From Actinomadura nitritigenes (lineage in GTDB: Bacteria > Actinomycetota > Actinomycetes > Streptosporangiales > Streptosporangiaceae), in NCBI RefSeq assembly GCF_017573545.1, contig NZ_JAGEOK010000022.1, forward strand, positions 107,720 to 171,719: 64,000 nt of DNA, written 5' to 3'. Below the pieces are notes generated by a model. That model was not told where the DNA came from, did not search any database, and worked only from the letters and a program-made list of their open reading frames with translations. The first letter of the stretch is position 1. Every line of letters begins with the position of its first letter. The position numbers were made by a program, and so were the translations under genes. Below are positions 33,476-41,722 of this stretch, piece by piece.

Positions 33476-34540
33476 TCAGGAGGCGATGAACGCCTGCGCG
33501 CGACGGAACAGCCCGAGCGTGATGGCATGCAGCAGGTCGCCGGTCTCCTTCGGTGCCTTCCCGGCGAACGCCCGCGCGTGCGTGCCCTCCAGGACGATCC
33601 CGAGCTTGAAGCAGGCGAGCACCGCGTACCACGTGATGGACGACAGGTCGCGGCCGGCGACGGCGTCCGCGCGCTCGGCGTAGGCGGCGACCAGCTCGTC
33701 CGTCGAGGGCAGGCCCCCGGCCGCGCCCAGCGGCCCGGCCAGCTGCGCGCTCGCGTCGCCGTGCTGCGGCCAGGTGGCCAGCAGCCAGCCGAGGTCGAGC
33801 AGCGGGTCGCCGATCGTGCACATCTCCCAGTCGACGATCGCCGCCACCTCGGGGCCGTCGAAGGAGTACATCAGGTTGGCCAGGTGGTAGTCGCCGTGCA
33901 GGATGCCGGGCCGCCAGGTCACGGGACGGCGCTCCTCCAGCCAGCGCGCCACGTCGTCCAGGCCGGGGATCTCCGGCCCGGGGTAGCCGTCCAGCGTGCC
34001 GTAGGAGTCGAGCTCGGAGAGCCAGCGGCTCACCTGCCGCTCCAGGAAACCCTCCGGCTTGCCGAAGTCCGACAGGCCCACGGCCTCGTGGTCGACCGCG
34101 CCCAGCGCGGACAGCGCGCGCGCCGCGTTCAGGCCCATGGCGTGCCGGATGGACGCGTCCCCGGCGTGCGGCTCCGGGAGGACCACCGAGGCGTTGAAGC
34201 CCTCGACCGGCGTCATCAGGTAGAAGACGGCGCCGTTCATGACCGACTCGTCCGGGCAGGCGGCGATCACGCGGGGTGCGGGAACGTCGGTGCCGTCCAG
34301 CGCGGCGAGCACGCGCGCCTCGCGGCGCAGGACGTCGTTGGTGCGGGCGCGCAGGTGCGCGGGGCCGCGCCGCAGCACGTAGTCCCGGCCGCCGCGGCGG
34401 AAGCGGACCAGCGTGTTCTGCGTCCCGCCCGTCAGCGGCTCGACACTCTCGAACGCGCCGCCCGGCAGGCCCTGCCCGTCCATCCACGCCGCCAGGACGG
34501 CGAAGTCCACGAGCGCGGGGTCGATCTGCTCAGGCTGCAC
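33476..34540 (-). CDS. phosphotransferase-family protein (APH/ACAD10-like)
   Basis: A 354-aa kinase-fold protein. The Brenner motif HGDYHLANLM holds the catalytic Asp, and DWEMCTIGDP the metal-binding Asp; the N-terminal GGTQNTLVRFRRGGRDYVLRR is the nucleotide loop and Lys/Arg strand. Family members next to acyl-CoA dehydrogenases resemble the kinase half of ACAD10, which phosphorylates 4-hydroxy fatty acyl-CoA during beta-oxidation. GTG start at 34540 after GGAAGGAA. It is divergent from the dehydrogenase at 34658, supporting that role. Confidence 0.82.
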   Translation of the reverse strand: MQPEQIDPALVDFAVLAAWMDGQGLPGGAFESVEPLTGGTQNTLVRFRRGGRDYVLRRGPAHLRARTNDVLRREARVLAALDGTDVPAPRVIAACPDESVMNGAVFYLMTPVEGFNASVVLPEPHAGDASIRHAMGLNAARALSALGAVDHEAVGLSDFGKPEGFLERQVSRWLSELDSYGTLDGYPGPEIPGLDDVARWLEERRPVTWRPGILHGDYHLANLMYSFDGPEVAAIVDWEMCTIGDPLLDLGWLLATWPQHGDASAQLAGPLGAAGGLPSTDELVAAYAERADAVAGRDLSSITWYAVLACFKLGIVLEGTHARAFAGKAPKETGDLLHAITLGLFRRAQAFIAS

Positions 34541-34584
34541 GGCGGTTCCTTCCGGGTACGGCGGTCTGCCGGAGAGTAACAGTC

Positions 34585-34596
34585 ATGCACTTGCAT
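34585..34596. promoter_or_regulatory. palindrome ATGCACTTGCAT in the divergent phosphotransferase/dehydrogenase gap
   Basis: ATGCA-CT-TGCAT flanked by AGTAA and TTACT, in the 117-nt region between divergent start codons. The TetR gene of this module is a good candidate to bind it. Confidence 0.45.
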
Positions 34597-34657
34597 TACT
34601 CATTGAGATGGCTCGATTATTCACGGGACGGAGCGCACCGACCGCAGGAGGCTCGCC

Positions 34658-35950
34658 ATGGCCTGGGACTTCGAGACCGACCCCGCCTACCAGGAACTTC
34701 TCGACTGGGCGGACGCGTTCGTCCGCGATGAGGTGGAACCCCTCGACCTGGTGCTGGGCGACCCGTACGACAAGTCCGACCCCCGCTACAAGACCATGGT
34801 CCGCCCCCTGCAGGACCAGGTCCGCGAGAAGGGCCTGTGGGCCTGCCACCTCGGCCCCGAACTCGGCGGCCAGGGCTACGGACAGGTGAAGCTCGCGCTG
34901 CTGAACGAGATCCTCGGACGGTCCCGGTGGGCGCCGTCGGTGTTCGGCTGCCAGGCGCCCGACTCCGGCAACGCCGAGATCATCGCCCACTTCGGCACGC
35001 CCGAGCAGAAGGAGCGCTACCTGCGCCCGCTGCTGGACGGCGAGATCTCCTCGTCCTACTCGATGACCGAACCGCACGGCGGCGCCGACCCGACCCTGTT
35101 CACCACCCGCGCCGTCCGCGACGGCGACGGCTGGGTCATCAACGGCGAGAAGTGGTTCTCCTCCAACGCGCGGCACGCCGAGTTCCTGATCGTCATGGCG
35201 GTGTCGAACCCCGACGTGTCCGCCTACGAGGGCATGTCGATGTTCATCGTCCCCGCCGACACGCCGGGGCTGACCACCGTCCGCAACGTCGGCGTCGGCG
35301 GCGAGCGCGAGGGCTCGCACGGCTACCTGCGCTACGAGAACGTCCGCGTCCCGGCCGAGAACCTGCTCGGCGACGAGGGCGGCGCGTTCGTCATCGCCCA
35401 GACGCGCCTCGGGGGAGGCCGCATCCACCATGCCATGCGCACGATCGCGCAGGTCCGCAAGGCGTTCGACATGATGTGCGAGCGCGCCGTCTCCCGGCGG
35501 ACCCGGTTCGGGCCGCTGGCGAAGATGCAGATGACCCAGGAGAAGATCGCCGACAGCTGGATCGAGATCGAGCAGTTCCGGCTGCTCGTGCTGCGCACCG
35601 CCTGGCTCATCGACAAGCACAAGGACTACAAGAAGGTCCGCAAGGACATCGCCGCGGTCAAGGCCGCGATGCCGAAGGTGTACCACGACGTCGTGCAGCG
35701 CGCGATGCACCTGCACGGCGCCCTCGGCGTGTCGAACGAGATGCCGTTCGCCGCCATGATGATGGGCGCGCAGGCGATGGCCATCGCCGACGGCCCCACC
35801 GAGGTGCACAAGATCACCGTGGCGCGGCAGCTGCTGCGCGACGTCGAGCCCGTCGAGGGCCTGTGGCCGTCCGGCCACCTGCCGACCCGCCGCGAGGCGG
35901 CCCGCGCCCGCTTCGCCGACGCCCTGGAACACGCTATAGGTAACGAATGA
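34658..35950 (+). CDS. acyl-CoA dehydrogenase
   Basis: A 430-aa flavoenzyme. N-terminal helical domain to ~120, then SMTEPHGGADPTLF (FAD/substrate region), beta domain with WVINGEKWFSSNARHAEFLIVMA, and a C-terminal helical domain (RIHHAMRTIAQVRKAFDMMCERA, LHGALGVSNEMPFA, ADGPTEVHKITVARQLLR). The TEVH motif fits ACAD10/11 and long-chain types. AGGAGG precedes the ATG. Its stop overlaps the TetR start (ATGA), so it is co-transcribed with it. Confidence 0.92.
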   Translation: MAWDFETDPAYQELLDWADAFVRDEVEPLDLVLGDPYDKSDPRYKTMVRPLQDQVREKGLWACHLGPELGGQGYGQVKLALLNEILGRSRWAPSVFGCQAPDSGNAEIIAHFGTPEQKERYLRPLLDGEISSSYSMTEPHGGADPTLFTTRAVRDGDGWVINGEKWFSSNARHAEFLIVMAVSNPDVSAYEGMSMFIVPADTPGLTTVRNVGVGGEREGSHGYLRYENVRVPAENLLGDEGGAFVIAQTRLGGGRIHHAMRTIAQVRKAFDMMCERAVSRRTRFGPLAKMQMTQEKIADSWIEIEQFRLLVLRTAWLIDKHKDYKKVRKDIAAVKAAMPKVYHDVVQRAMHLHGALGVSNEMPFAAMMMGAQAMAIADGPTEVHKITVARQLLRDVEPVEGLWPSGHLPTRREAARARFADALEHAIGNE

Positions 35951-36636
35951 ACGAGACGCGGGAGCGGTTGCTGGACGCGGCCGAGCGGCTCTACGCCGAG
36001 CGCGGGATCGACGCCGTCAGCCTGCGCGAGATCGTGCAGGCCGCCGGCGCCCGCAACGCCACGGCCGTGCAGTACCACTTCGGCGACCGGGCGGGGATCG
36101 TGCGCGCGATCCTCGCCCGGCACGCCCCGGAGATCGAGGCGCGCCGGCACGCCCTGCTCGACGCCTACGAGGCCGACGGCGTGCCGGGCGGGCGCACGCT
36201 CGCCGCCGCGCTCGTCCGCCCCATGGCGGCCTGCCTGGGCGACGCGTCGGGCCGCGCGTTCCTGCAGGTCTGGGCGGACGTGGTGAACCGGCCGCGCCCG
36301 CTGCTCCCGTCCGTGGTCCTCGACGACCCGCCGGAGGCGGCCGGAAGCGGGAGCGGGACCGGGGGAGCGGCGCGGCGGCCGAAGCCCGACAGCCTGTGCC
36401 GGTGGCGCGACCTCGTGGAACCCGTCCTGGAGGAGGACGCGGCGCGGCTGCACCGCCGGTTCACCGCGATCCTCTACGCCGCGACGGAGCTGGCCCGCCG
36501 CGCCCGCTCGAGGCCGCGCACCGACGACCGGCTGTTCACCAGCTACCTGATCGACGTCGTCGCCGCGATCCTCGGCGCCCCGGTCTCCGAGGAGACGCGC
36601 CGCCTCGCCGACGAGCGCGACGCCGCCCGCCGCTGA
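35947..36636 (+). CDS. TetR-family transcriptional regulator
   Basis: A 229-aa TetR protein: HTH at residues ~5-50 (RLLDAAERLYAERGIDAVSLREIVQAAG, then TAVQYHFGDRAGIVRAIL) and a variable ligand domain with a Gly/Ser-rich insert near 135-150. Translationally coupled to the acyl-CoA dehydrogenase (4-nt overlap), so it likely senses a fatty acyl ligand and represses this module. Confidence 0.9.
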   Translation: MNETRERLLDAAERLYAERGIDAVSLREIVQAAGARNATAVQYHFGDRAGIVRAILARHAPEIEARRHALLDAYEADGVPGGRTLAAALVRPMAACLGDASGRAFLQVWADVVNRPRPLLPSVVLDDPPEAAGSGSGTGGAARRPKPDSLCRWRDLVEPVLEEDAARLHRRFTAILYAATELARRARSRPRTDDRLFTSYLIDVVAAILGAPVSEETRRLADERDAARR

Positions 36637-36740
36637 CCCGCGCCGCCGCCCGCACCGCCTCCGACCTCCCATTCGTCCAAGACCCGCCGGGGAGGCGCGG
36701 CGGAGACTGGGCATGTCACCCGACCACCGAGGAGGACGAC

Positions 36741-37103
36741 ATGACCAGTGAGGTCCGGCGGACGTTCTACCCGCTGATCGCCACCGCCGACCCCGAGAGG
36801 TCGATGGAGTGGCTGGAGAAGGCGTTCGGCTTCGTCCCGCACGAGGTGCACAGGGACGGCTCCGGCACGATCGTCCACGCCGAGATGGGGTACGACACCG
36901 GGCTCTTCATGTTCGGCGCCGGCGTGCACGTCAAGGCGGCCGTGTACGTGGCGATCGACGACCCGGACGAACACCACGCCCGCGCGAAGGCCGCCGGCGC
37001 CGAGATCCTCCGCGAGCTCGCCGACACCGACTACGGCTCGCGCGACTACGCCGCCCGCGACCTGGACGGCAACGAGTGGTACTTCGGCGCCTACCGCCCC
37101 TGA
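36741..37103 (+). CDS. VOC (glyoxalase/bleomycin-resistance fold) family protein
   Basis: A 120-aa paired-beta-alpha-beta protein: YPLIATADPERSMEWLEKAFGF at the start and RDYAARDLDGNEWYFGAY at the end, the typical VOC C-terminal strand with a metal-site Glu in NEW. GGAGGA precedes the ATG at 36741. Its substrate is unknown. It stands alone 104 nt after TetR. Confidence 0.85.
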   Translation: MTSEVRRTFYPLIATADPERSMEWLEKAFGFVPHEVHRDGSGTIVHAEMGYDTGLFMFGAGVHVKAAVYVAIDDPDEHHARAKAAGAEILRELADTDYGSRDYAARDLDGNEWYFGAYRP

Positions 37104-37269
37104 CGCCGGAAATGGGCGCGCCCGTCCCCGCACCCCGGTGCTACCGTGCGGGGGCCGGCCGCGGGACTTCGGCGCGACTTCCGGAACCCGCCCTGTAAAG
37201 CGATGATTCGCTGCTCGTGCTCCCCTTCCCCGGCCGGCGCCCGAAGCCCCCGGCCACCGTTGGATCACG
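37104..37269. other. 166-nt leader with two hairpins ahead of the TROVE-like/vWA gene
   Basis: CCCCGCAC / GTGCGGGG (37126-37133, 37146-37153) forms an 8-bp hairpin that may end the VOC transcript. AGCGATGATTCGCT (37199-37212) is a 5-bp arm, 4-nt loop palindrome. Bacterial Ro-type proteins often have a small structured Y-like RNA beside them; I cannot show one here, but this is where it could lie. Confidence 0.3.
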
Positions 37270-38712
37270 ATGAGCGAGACGTTCGCGGACCTGATCGCCT
37301 GCGAGGACGCGCTGATGTTCGTCAACGCCGCGATCACCTCCACCGGCCAGCGGGAGTTCCACCACGACCCCGGCGAGCAGCGCCTCTCCCTGGAGTTCCT
37401 GCACGCCTACACGCTGGAGAACTACCGGGAGGTCTACGCCGCGGCGCTCGCGCTCGACGTCAACGACCACAACGCCGCGCTCATCATCCGCAACCTGCTG
37501 GTGCGGTCGGCCGACGTCGGCGTGGAGCGGCGCCGCCTGGAGGGACGGCTGATCGCGCGGCGGCTGGAGCTGATGCCGCCGCAGCGGGTGTACCGGCTGT
37601 TCCGCGAGCTGCGCCGCCTGAAGGTCAACAACCGGCGCACGCGCGCGATCATCCGCGGCTGGCTGGACGCCCGCGCCGACCCCGCGTTCGACGCCGTCAA
37701 GTACCGCGACGGCGTCAAGACCGCCGTCCGCCACGCCCACCTCCAGCCCGGCGGCGAGCTCCGCGGCTTCCTGTTCGACCCGCTCCGGGCGAAGTCCTAC
37801 GAGACGCCGATCCTCGAGCGGTGGCGGCGCGCGCACTACGAGAAGGCCGCGCTGTACGAGCTGCCCTACACCGTCGCGGAAGGGTTCGCGGCCAAGCACC
37901 GCGTCCCGCGCGAGGCGTTCCTGGAGCGCATCGCGCCGCGCATGACCAGGCTGGAGCGGCTGCGCCTGCAGGAGAACGCGCGGGAGGCCGGTGCTTCGGC
38001 CGTGGCCGCGGACCTGACCGCGATGCCGCTGACCCGGCTGGCGTCCTACGTGCTCGCGCTCCCGCTCGACGACCGCGCGGCGCGCCGCGCGGAACTGACC
38101 GGGGCGCTGCGGACCGCCGCCCGCCGCGTCGCCGGGCCGGCGCTCGGCTCGTGGGGCCGCGTCGCGGCGGTGCTGGACGACAGCCACTCCTCGACCGGCT
38201 CCGGGCAGAAGCGCCGCCGACCGCTCGCGGTCGCGCTCGCCTCCCACTACCTGCTGGAGGCGCTCGCCAAGGAGTACACGCCGCTGTGGACGTCGGGCCG
38301 CACCGACGAACTGCTCGCCTATCCGTTCGGCCCGACACCGCTGGGGGAGCGGATCATCGACGCGCTGGAGGCCCGGCCCGACCGGCTCATCATCGTCTCC
38401 GACGGCTTCGACAACGCGCCGCCCGGCCTCGCCGCCGACGTCCTGCGCGTCTGGCGGACGCGCCTCGACCCCGGGCACCGGCTGGCGCCCGGGCAGCGGG
38501 TCCTGATCGCCCACCTCAACCCGGTGTACGACGCGGACGGCTTCGACGTGCGACGGCTGTCCCCGGCCGTGCCGACCGCGGGCATCCGCGACGCCGAGGA
38601 CCTGCCGACCCTGGTCGAGCTGGCCCGCTTCGCGGAGCGGCAGGTCGGTCTCGCGGGGCTGCGCGCCCACCTGGACGACCGGACCGCCCGGCTCCTGGGG
38701 GAGCGCGCATGA
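37270..38712 (+). CDS. TROVE-like / vWA domain protein
   Basis: A 480-aa protein with two parts. Residues ~20-290 are helical repeats like the RNA-binding TROVE ring: NRRTRAIIRGWLDAR, AVKYRDGVKTAVRHAHLQ, MTRLERLRLQENAREAG and LTAMPLTRLASYVLALPL echo TROVE core motifs. Residues ~295-470 are a von Willebrand A domain with a MIDAS site, D303-x-S305-x-S307 (LDDSHSS) and D378 in IIVSDGFDN. That order matches Ro60/Rsr, which bind misfolded or Y RNAs. The TROVE call is by eye. No clear ribosome-binding site is seen at the ATG. It overlaps the next gene by 4 nt. Confidence 0.68.
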   Translation: MSETFADLIACEDALMFVNAAITSTGQREFHHDPGEQRLSLEFLHAYTLENYREVYAAALALDVNDHNAALIIRNLLVRSADVGVERRRLEGRLIARRLELMPPQRVYRLFRELRRLKVNNRRTRAIIRGWLDARADPAFDAVKYRDGVKTAVRHAHLQPGGELRGFLFDPLRAKSYETPILERWRRAHYEKAALYELPYTVAEGFAAKHRVPREAFLERIAPRMTRLERLRLQENAREAGASAVAADLTAMPLTRLASYVLALPLDDRAARRAELTGALRTAARRVAGPALGSWGRVAAVLDDSHSSTGSGQKRRRPLAVALASHYLLEALAKEYTPLWTSGRTDELLAYPFGPTPLGERIIDALEARPDRLIIVSDGFDNAPPGLAADVLRVWRTRLDPGHRLAPGQRVLIAHLNPVYDADGFDVRRLSPAVPTAGIRDAEDLPTLVELARFAERQVGLAGLRAHLDDRTARLLGERA

Positions 38713-39863
38713 CGTTCGCGCTGGAAGGACTGGAGACGCGGCCCGCGCAGGTCTGGGGGTCCGTGCGGCTCGTCCCGCTCGTCCGGGACGAGCCCGTCCC
38801 GCACCTGCGGCTGCACCGGAAGGCCTACGAGGAGCCGGTGTCCGTCGTGGACGTCGGCGACGGGTCCGCCTACGTCTCGTTCGTCCCGCACGCGTTCGTG
38901 GCGACGTGGACCGACGGCGACCAGGCCCCGGCGGCCTCCTACGGGACCCGCCTGCTGGAGCGGGACACCGCGGCCGCTCCGCCGCGCATGCCCGTCCGCC
39001 TCACCCGGCGCATGGCGCGCAAGGCCGGGAAGGACCGCCTCCGGTTCCTGCCGCTGCACCTGGCCGTCGAGGGCTACCTCGCGCTGCACTTCGGCGGCCC
39101 GGAGATCCTCTGGGAGGAGTGGTCGAGGCGGGCGGTGGCGCGCGGCCTGTCGCCGCGCTGCGAGGAGAGCTACCTCGGGCTGCAGGTCCGCGGGCTGGAG
39201 GACGCGCTCCGCATCTTCGAGATCCATCCCGGGCAGTGCGGCGTGCTCGTCTACGTGGCGGACGCGCTGGCCGGCGCGTTCGTCACGCCGCATCCCGACG
39301 ACTACCGCGCCCTGCACGCGACGCTGGTCGAGGACCTGTTCGGCGAGCTGATCTACAACTACGGGCTGCTCGGCGTCCCGGCCGGCGACCTGTCGGCGGG
39401 GATCGACGGCGCCGGGATCACCTCGCTCGGCGACCTGCGCGCCGCCGCGGCCCGGCGCCGGGAGGAATGGGCCGCCTTCCACGACGAGGTCATGGCGGGC
39501 GACCTGTTCGACGAGGACGGCTCCCGGCAGCGCGTGCAGCGCCTGCACGGGTTCGAGCTGTCGCGGTTCCTGCCGTCGTTCGGGCTCCGCAAGGAGAACC
39601 ACATCGGCGAGACGATCACCGGCGCGGACGGCCGCGTCGCCTACCTGAAGACGTACCGGCTCTCGGACTCGCAGGTGCGCCGCGGCCACCTGCTGACGCG
39701 CCTGGCCGCGCACGAGTGGCGGCTGGACGCGACGGCCGCCGCCCTCGGCATCGGCGAGGCGGCGCTGGCGCTGCGGCTGGAGCGCGCGGGCTTCGGCCAC
39801 CTGCTGCGGCAGGACGTCCTCGACCACTACCGGGCCCAGGCGAAGCGCGCCGCGCCCGCCTGA
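38709..39863 (+). CDS. ARPP-like protein coupled to the TROVE-like/vWA gene
   Basis: A 384-aa cytoplasmic protein. The N-terminal ~230 residues start GLETRPAQVWGSVRLVPLVRD and continue with beta-rich DVGDGSAYVSFVPHAFVATW and GLQVRGLEDALRIFEIHPGQCGVLVYVADALAGAFVTPH, which I associate with ARPP domains (ADP-ribosylglycohydrolase/rhodanese-phosphatase-associated). The C-terminal ~70 residues look like a Fis-type helix-turn-helix (HLLTRLAAHEWRLDATAAALGIGEAALALRLERAGF). The ATG overlaps the vWA gene's stop, so they are translated as a unit. The biochemical function is unknown. Confidence 0.6.
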   Translation: MTFALEGLETRPAQVWGSVRLVPLVRDEPVPHLRLHRKAYEEPVSVVDVGDGSAYVSFVPHAFVATWTDGDQAPAASYGTRLLERDTAAAPPRMPVRLTRRMARKAGKDRLRFLPLHLAVEGYLALHFGGPEILWEEWSRRAVARGLSPRCEESYLGLQVRGLEDALRIFEIHPGQCGVLVYVADALAGAFVTPHPDDYRALHATLVEDLFGELIYNYGLLGVPAGDLSAGIDGAGITSLGDLRAAAARRREEWAAFHDEVMAGDLFDEDGSRQRVQRLHGFELSRFLPSFGLRKENHIGETITGADGRVAYLKTYRLSDSQVRRGHLLTRLAAHEWRLDATAAALGIGEAALALRLERAGFGHLLRQDVLDHYRAQAKRAAPA

Positions 39864-39927
39864 GCCCGCTCTCCTCGGTTCCGCCCGCCCGGACCCGCGC
39901 CCTCGCGGGCCGGGTGCGGCCTTGCCG

Positions 39928-40743
39928 TCAGCGCAGGCCCGCGAACAGGTCGTCCTCGCGGTCGGGGGCGGCGTCCACGCGGTTGAAGTGCCGGATGAAC
40001 GTCTCGTTCGCGAAGGCCATGTGCTGGACCTCCTCGGGCAGGCGCAGGAAGAAGATGTTCTCGCCCTGGCTCGCGTGCGCCTCCAGCGCCTTCACCTTGC
40101 GGGCGGCGTAGGGCCCGACGTCCACCACGCTGGTGATCATCTCGTCCGGGACGCCGAAGTCGTCCGGCGGCTCGAAGCCGATGTCGACGCCCGCGGACTT
40201 CGCGAACTCGAACATCTGCGCGATGCCCGACCGGGGGATCGCCGTGTAGTACAGCTTGTCGGGGATGCCGGTCTTCTCGGTGGCGGCGACGGCGATGCGG
40301 TGCGCCTGGATGTGGTCGGGGTGCCCGTACCCGCCGTTCTCGTCGTAGGTGACGACGACCTGCGGGCGGTACCGCTCCATCAGCTCGGCCAGCCGTCCCG
40401 CGGACTCCTCCAGCGGGACGTTCGCGAACGCCAGCGGGTCCTCGTTGGTGGACCAGCCCTCCATGCCGGAGTCGCGGTAGCCGAGCAGCTCCAGGTGCTC
40501 GACCGCCAGGATCCCGGCGGACTCGCGCACCTCGGCCAGGCGCCGCCGCGCGACCCCCTCCGCGTCGTGGCCCGGCTCGCCCGGCTTCACGCCGCCGGCG
40601 TCGTCGCCCTGCTCGCCGTTGGTGCAGGTGACCAGGACCGTGCGGACGCCCTCGGCGGCGCAGCGCGCGAGCAGCCCGCCGGTGCTGAGGACCTCGTCGT
40701 CCGGGTGGGCGTGGACCGCCATCAGGGTGAGTTCGTGCTCCAT
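39928..40743 (-). CDS. PIG-L family deacetylase (MshB/Mca-like)
   Basis: A 271-aa zinc amidohydrolase of the LmbE/PIG-L family. Zinc ligands H13 and D16 in VHAHPDDE and the later His in YGHPDHIQAH are present. MAVHAHPDDE and VVTCTNGEQGDDAGG resemble mycothiol enzymes MshB and Mca, so N-deacetylation of a glucosamine conjugate or cleavage of mycothiol S-conjugates is likely. The neighbours give no further help. Start ATG at 40743 has only a moderate ribosome-binding site. Confidence 0.83.
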   Translation of the reverse strand: MEHELTLMAVHAHPDDEVLSTGGLLARCAAEGVRTVLVTCTNGEQGDDAGGVKPGEPGHDAEGVARRRLAEVRESAGILAVEHLELLGYRDSGMEGWSTNEDPLAFANVPLEESAGRLAELMERYRPQVVVTYDENGGYGHPDHIQAHRIAVAATEKTGIPDKLYYTAIPRSGIAQMFEFAKSAGVDIGFEPPDDFGVPDEMITSVVDVGPYAARKVKALEAHASQGENIFFLRLPEEVQHMAFANETFIRHFNRVDAAPDREDDLFAGLR

Positions 40744-40810
40744 TGCTCCGGGACTCCTCGGGGGCGCTCGTCCGACCCGATCAACCCTACGCGGCGGCGG
40801 GTGAAGCAGA

Positions 40811-41665
40811 TCACGTCTGGGACGTGGCCTCGGTCACCGAGAGATCGTCGGGGGACACCCGGTGGGCCGGCGGGTCGAACGGGAACAGCGAGGTCGTGTC
40901 CGTACCGTCGACGACGAACAGCTCGCCGGGTTCGAGGAGCCGCCAGCCCTCGGCGTCGTCCATCCGCTCGCTGGCCACCACGTGGGCGGCGGCCGGCTCG
41001 CGGTGCGCGGACACGTGCACGCGTCCGGGCTCGCGCTCGGACGACATGTGCCGGGTCTCGCCCTTCTCGGCGAGGTCGTGCTTCAGCACCCACAGCTCGT
41101 GGGTGTCGGGATAGCGCAGCGCCCACAGCCGCCTCGACTCGGCGAGCAGCACGTTCAGCGCGAAGACCGGCACCTCGGCGGCGATCCGCCGGACCGCGGC
41201 GACCAGCCCGGCGGCGGTGTCGCCGTGCCGCCGGATCTCCGCCGTGACGTAGGCGAAGACCAGCTCCGAGTCGGTCTGCCCGCCGACCCGCGCGAGGTCC
41301 ACGTCGGTGAGCCACGAGCGGATCACGTCGAGGCCCCGGACCATCCCGTTGTGCGCGAACAGCCGGTCGTCCATGACGAAGGGGTGGGAGTTGCGCACGT
41401 TCGGCTCGCCCGTGGAGGCGTACCGGACGTGCGACATGAACGTGTGCGAGACGACGTCGCGGGCCTCGGCGCAGAAGTCGGCGTCCCGGTAGGCCGCGAT
41501 GGGCGCCCGGTCGCGGACCGGCTCCTCACCGAGCGAGAACCAGCCGAGCCCCGTCCCGTCGGGCATCCCGCGGCTCTGCGAGGACAGGCTGTCCGGGGCG
41601 TCGACGAGCCAGAACGTGGCATGCACGCGCGGCCCGCCGGTCGTCATCCCGAACAGTCGGCACAT
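40811..41665 (-). CDS. class II glutamine amidotransferase (EgtC/YafJ-like)
   Basis: A 284-aa Ntn hydrolase. The nucleophile is Cys2 (MCRLFGMTTGG) after removal of Met1. The glutamine-site segments SHVRYASTGEPNVRNSHPF and LFAHNGMVRG, plus the GGQTDSELVF oxyanion-region motif, match stand-alone GATases. EgtC cleaves a glutamyl group in ergothioneine synthesis, but no egtA/B/D genes are near, so the role is unassigned. Confidence 0.85.
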   Translation of the reverse strand: MCRLFGMTTGGPRVHATFWLVDAPDSLSSQSRGMPDGTGLGWFSLGEEPVRDRAPIAAYRDADFCAEARDVVSHTFMSHVRYASTGEPNVRNSHPFVMDDRLFAHNGMVRGLDVIRSWLTDVDLARVGGQTDSELVFAYVTAEIRRHGDTAAGLVAAVRRIAAEVPVFALNVLLAESRRLWALRYPDTHELWVLKHDLAEKGETRHMSSEREPGRVHVSAHREPAAAHVVASERMDDAEGWRLLEPGELFVVDGTDTTSLFPFDPPAHRVSPDDLSVTEATSQT

Positions 41666-41722
41666 GCCCCCACGATGCCCGCCACACCGGGACCGAACCG
41701 GTCCCGGCGGGTCAGGGATCGG

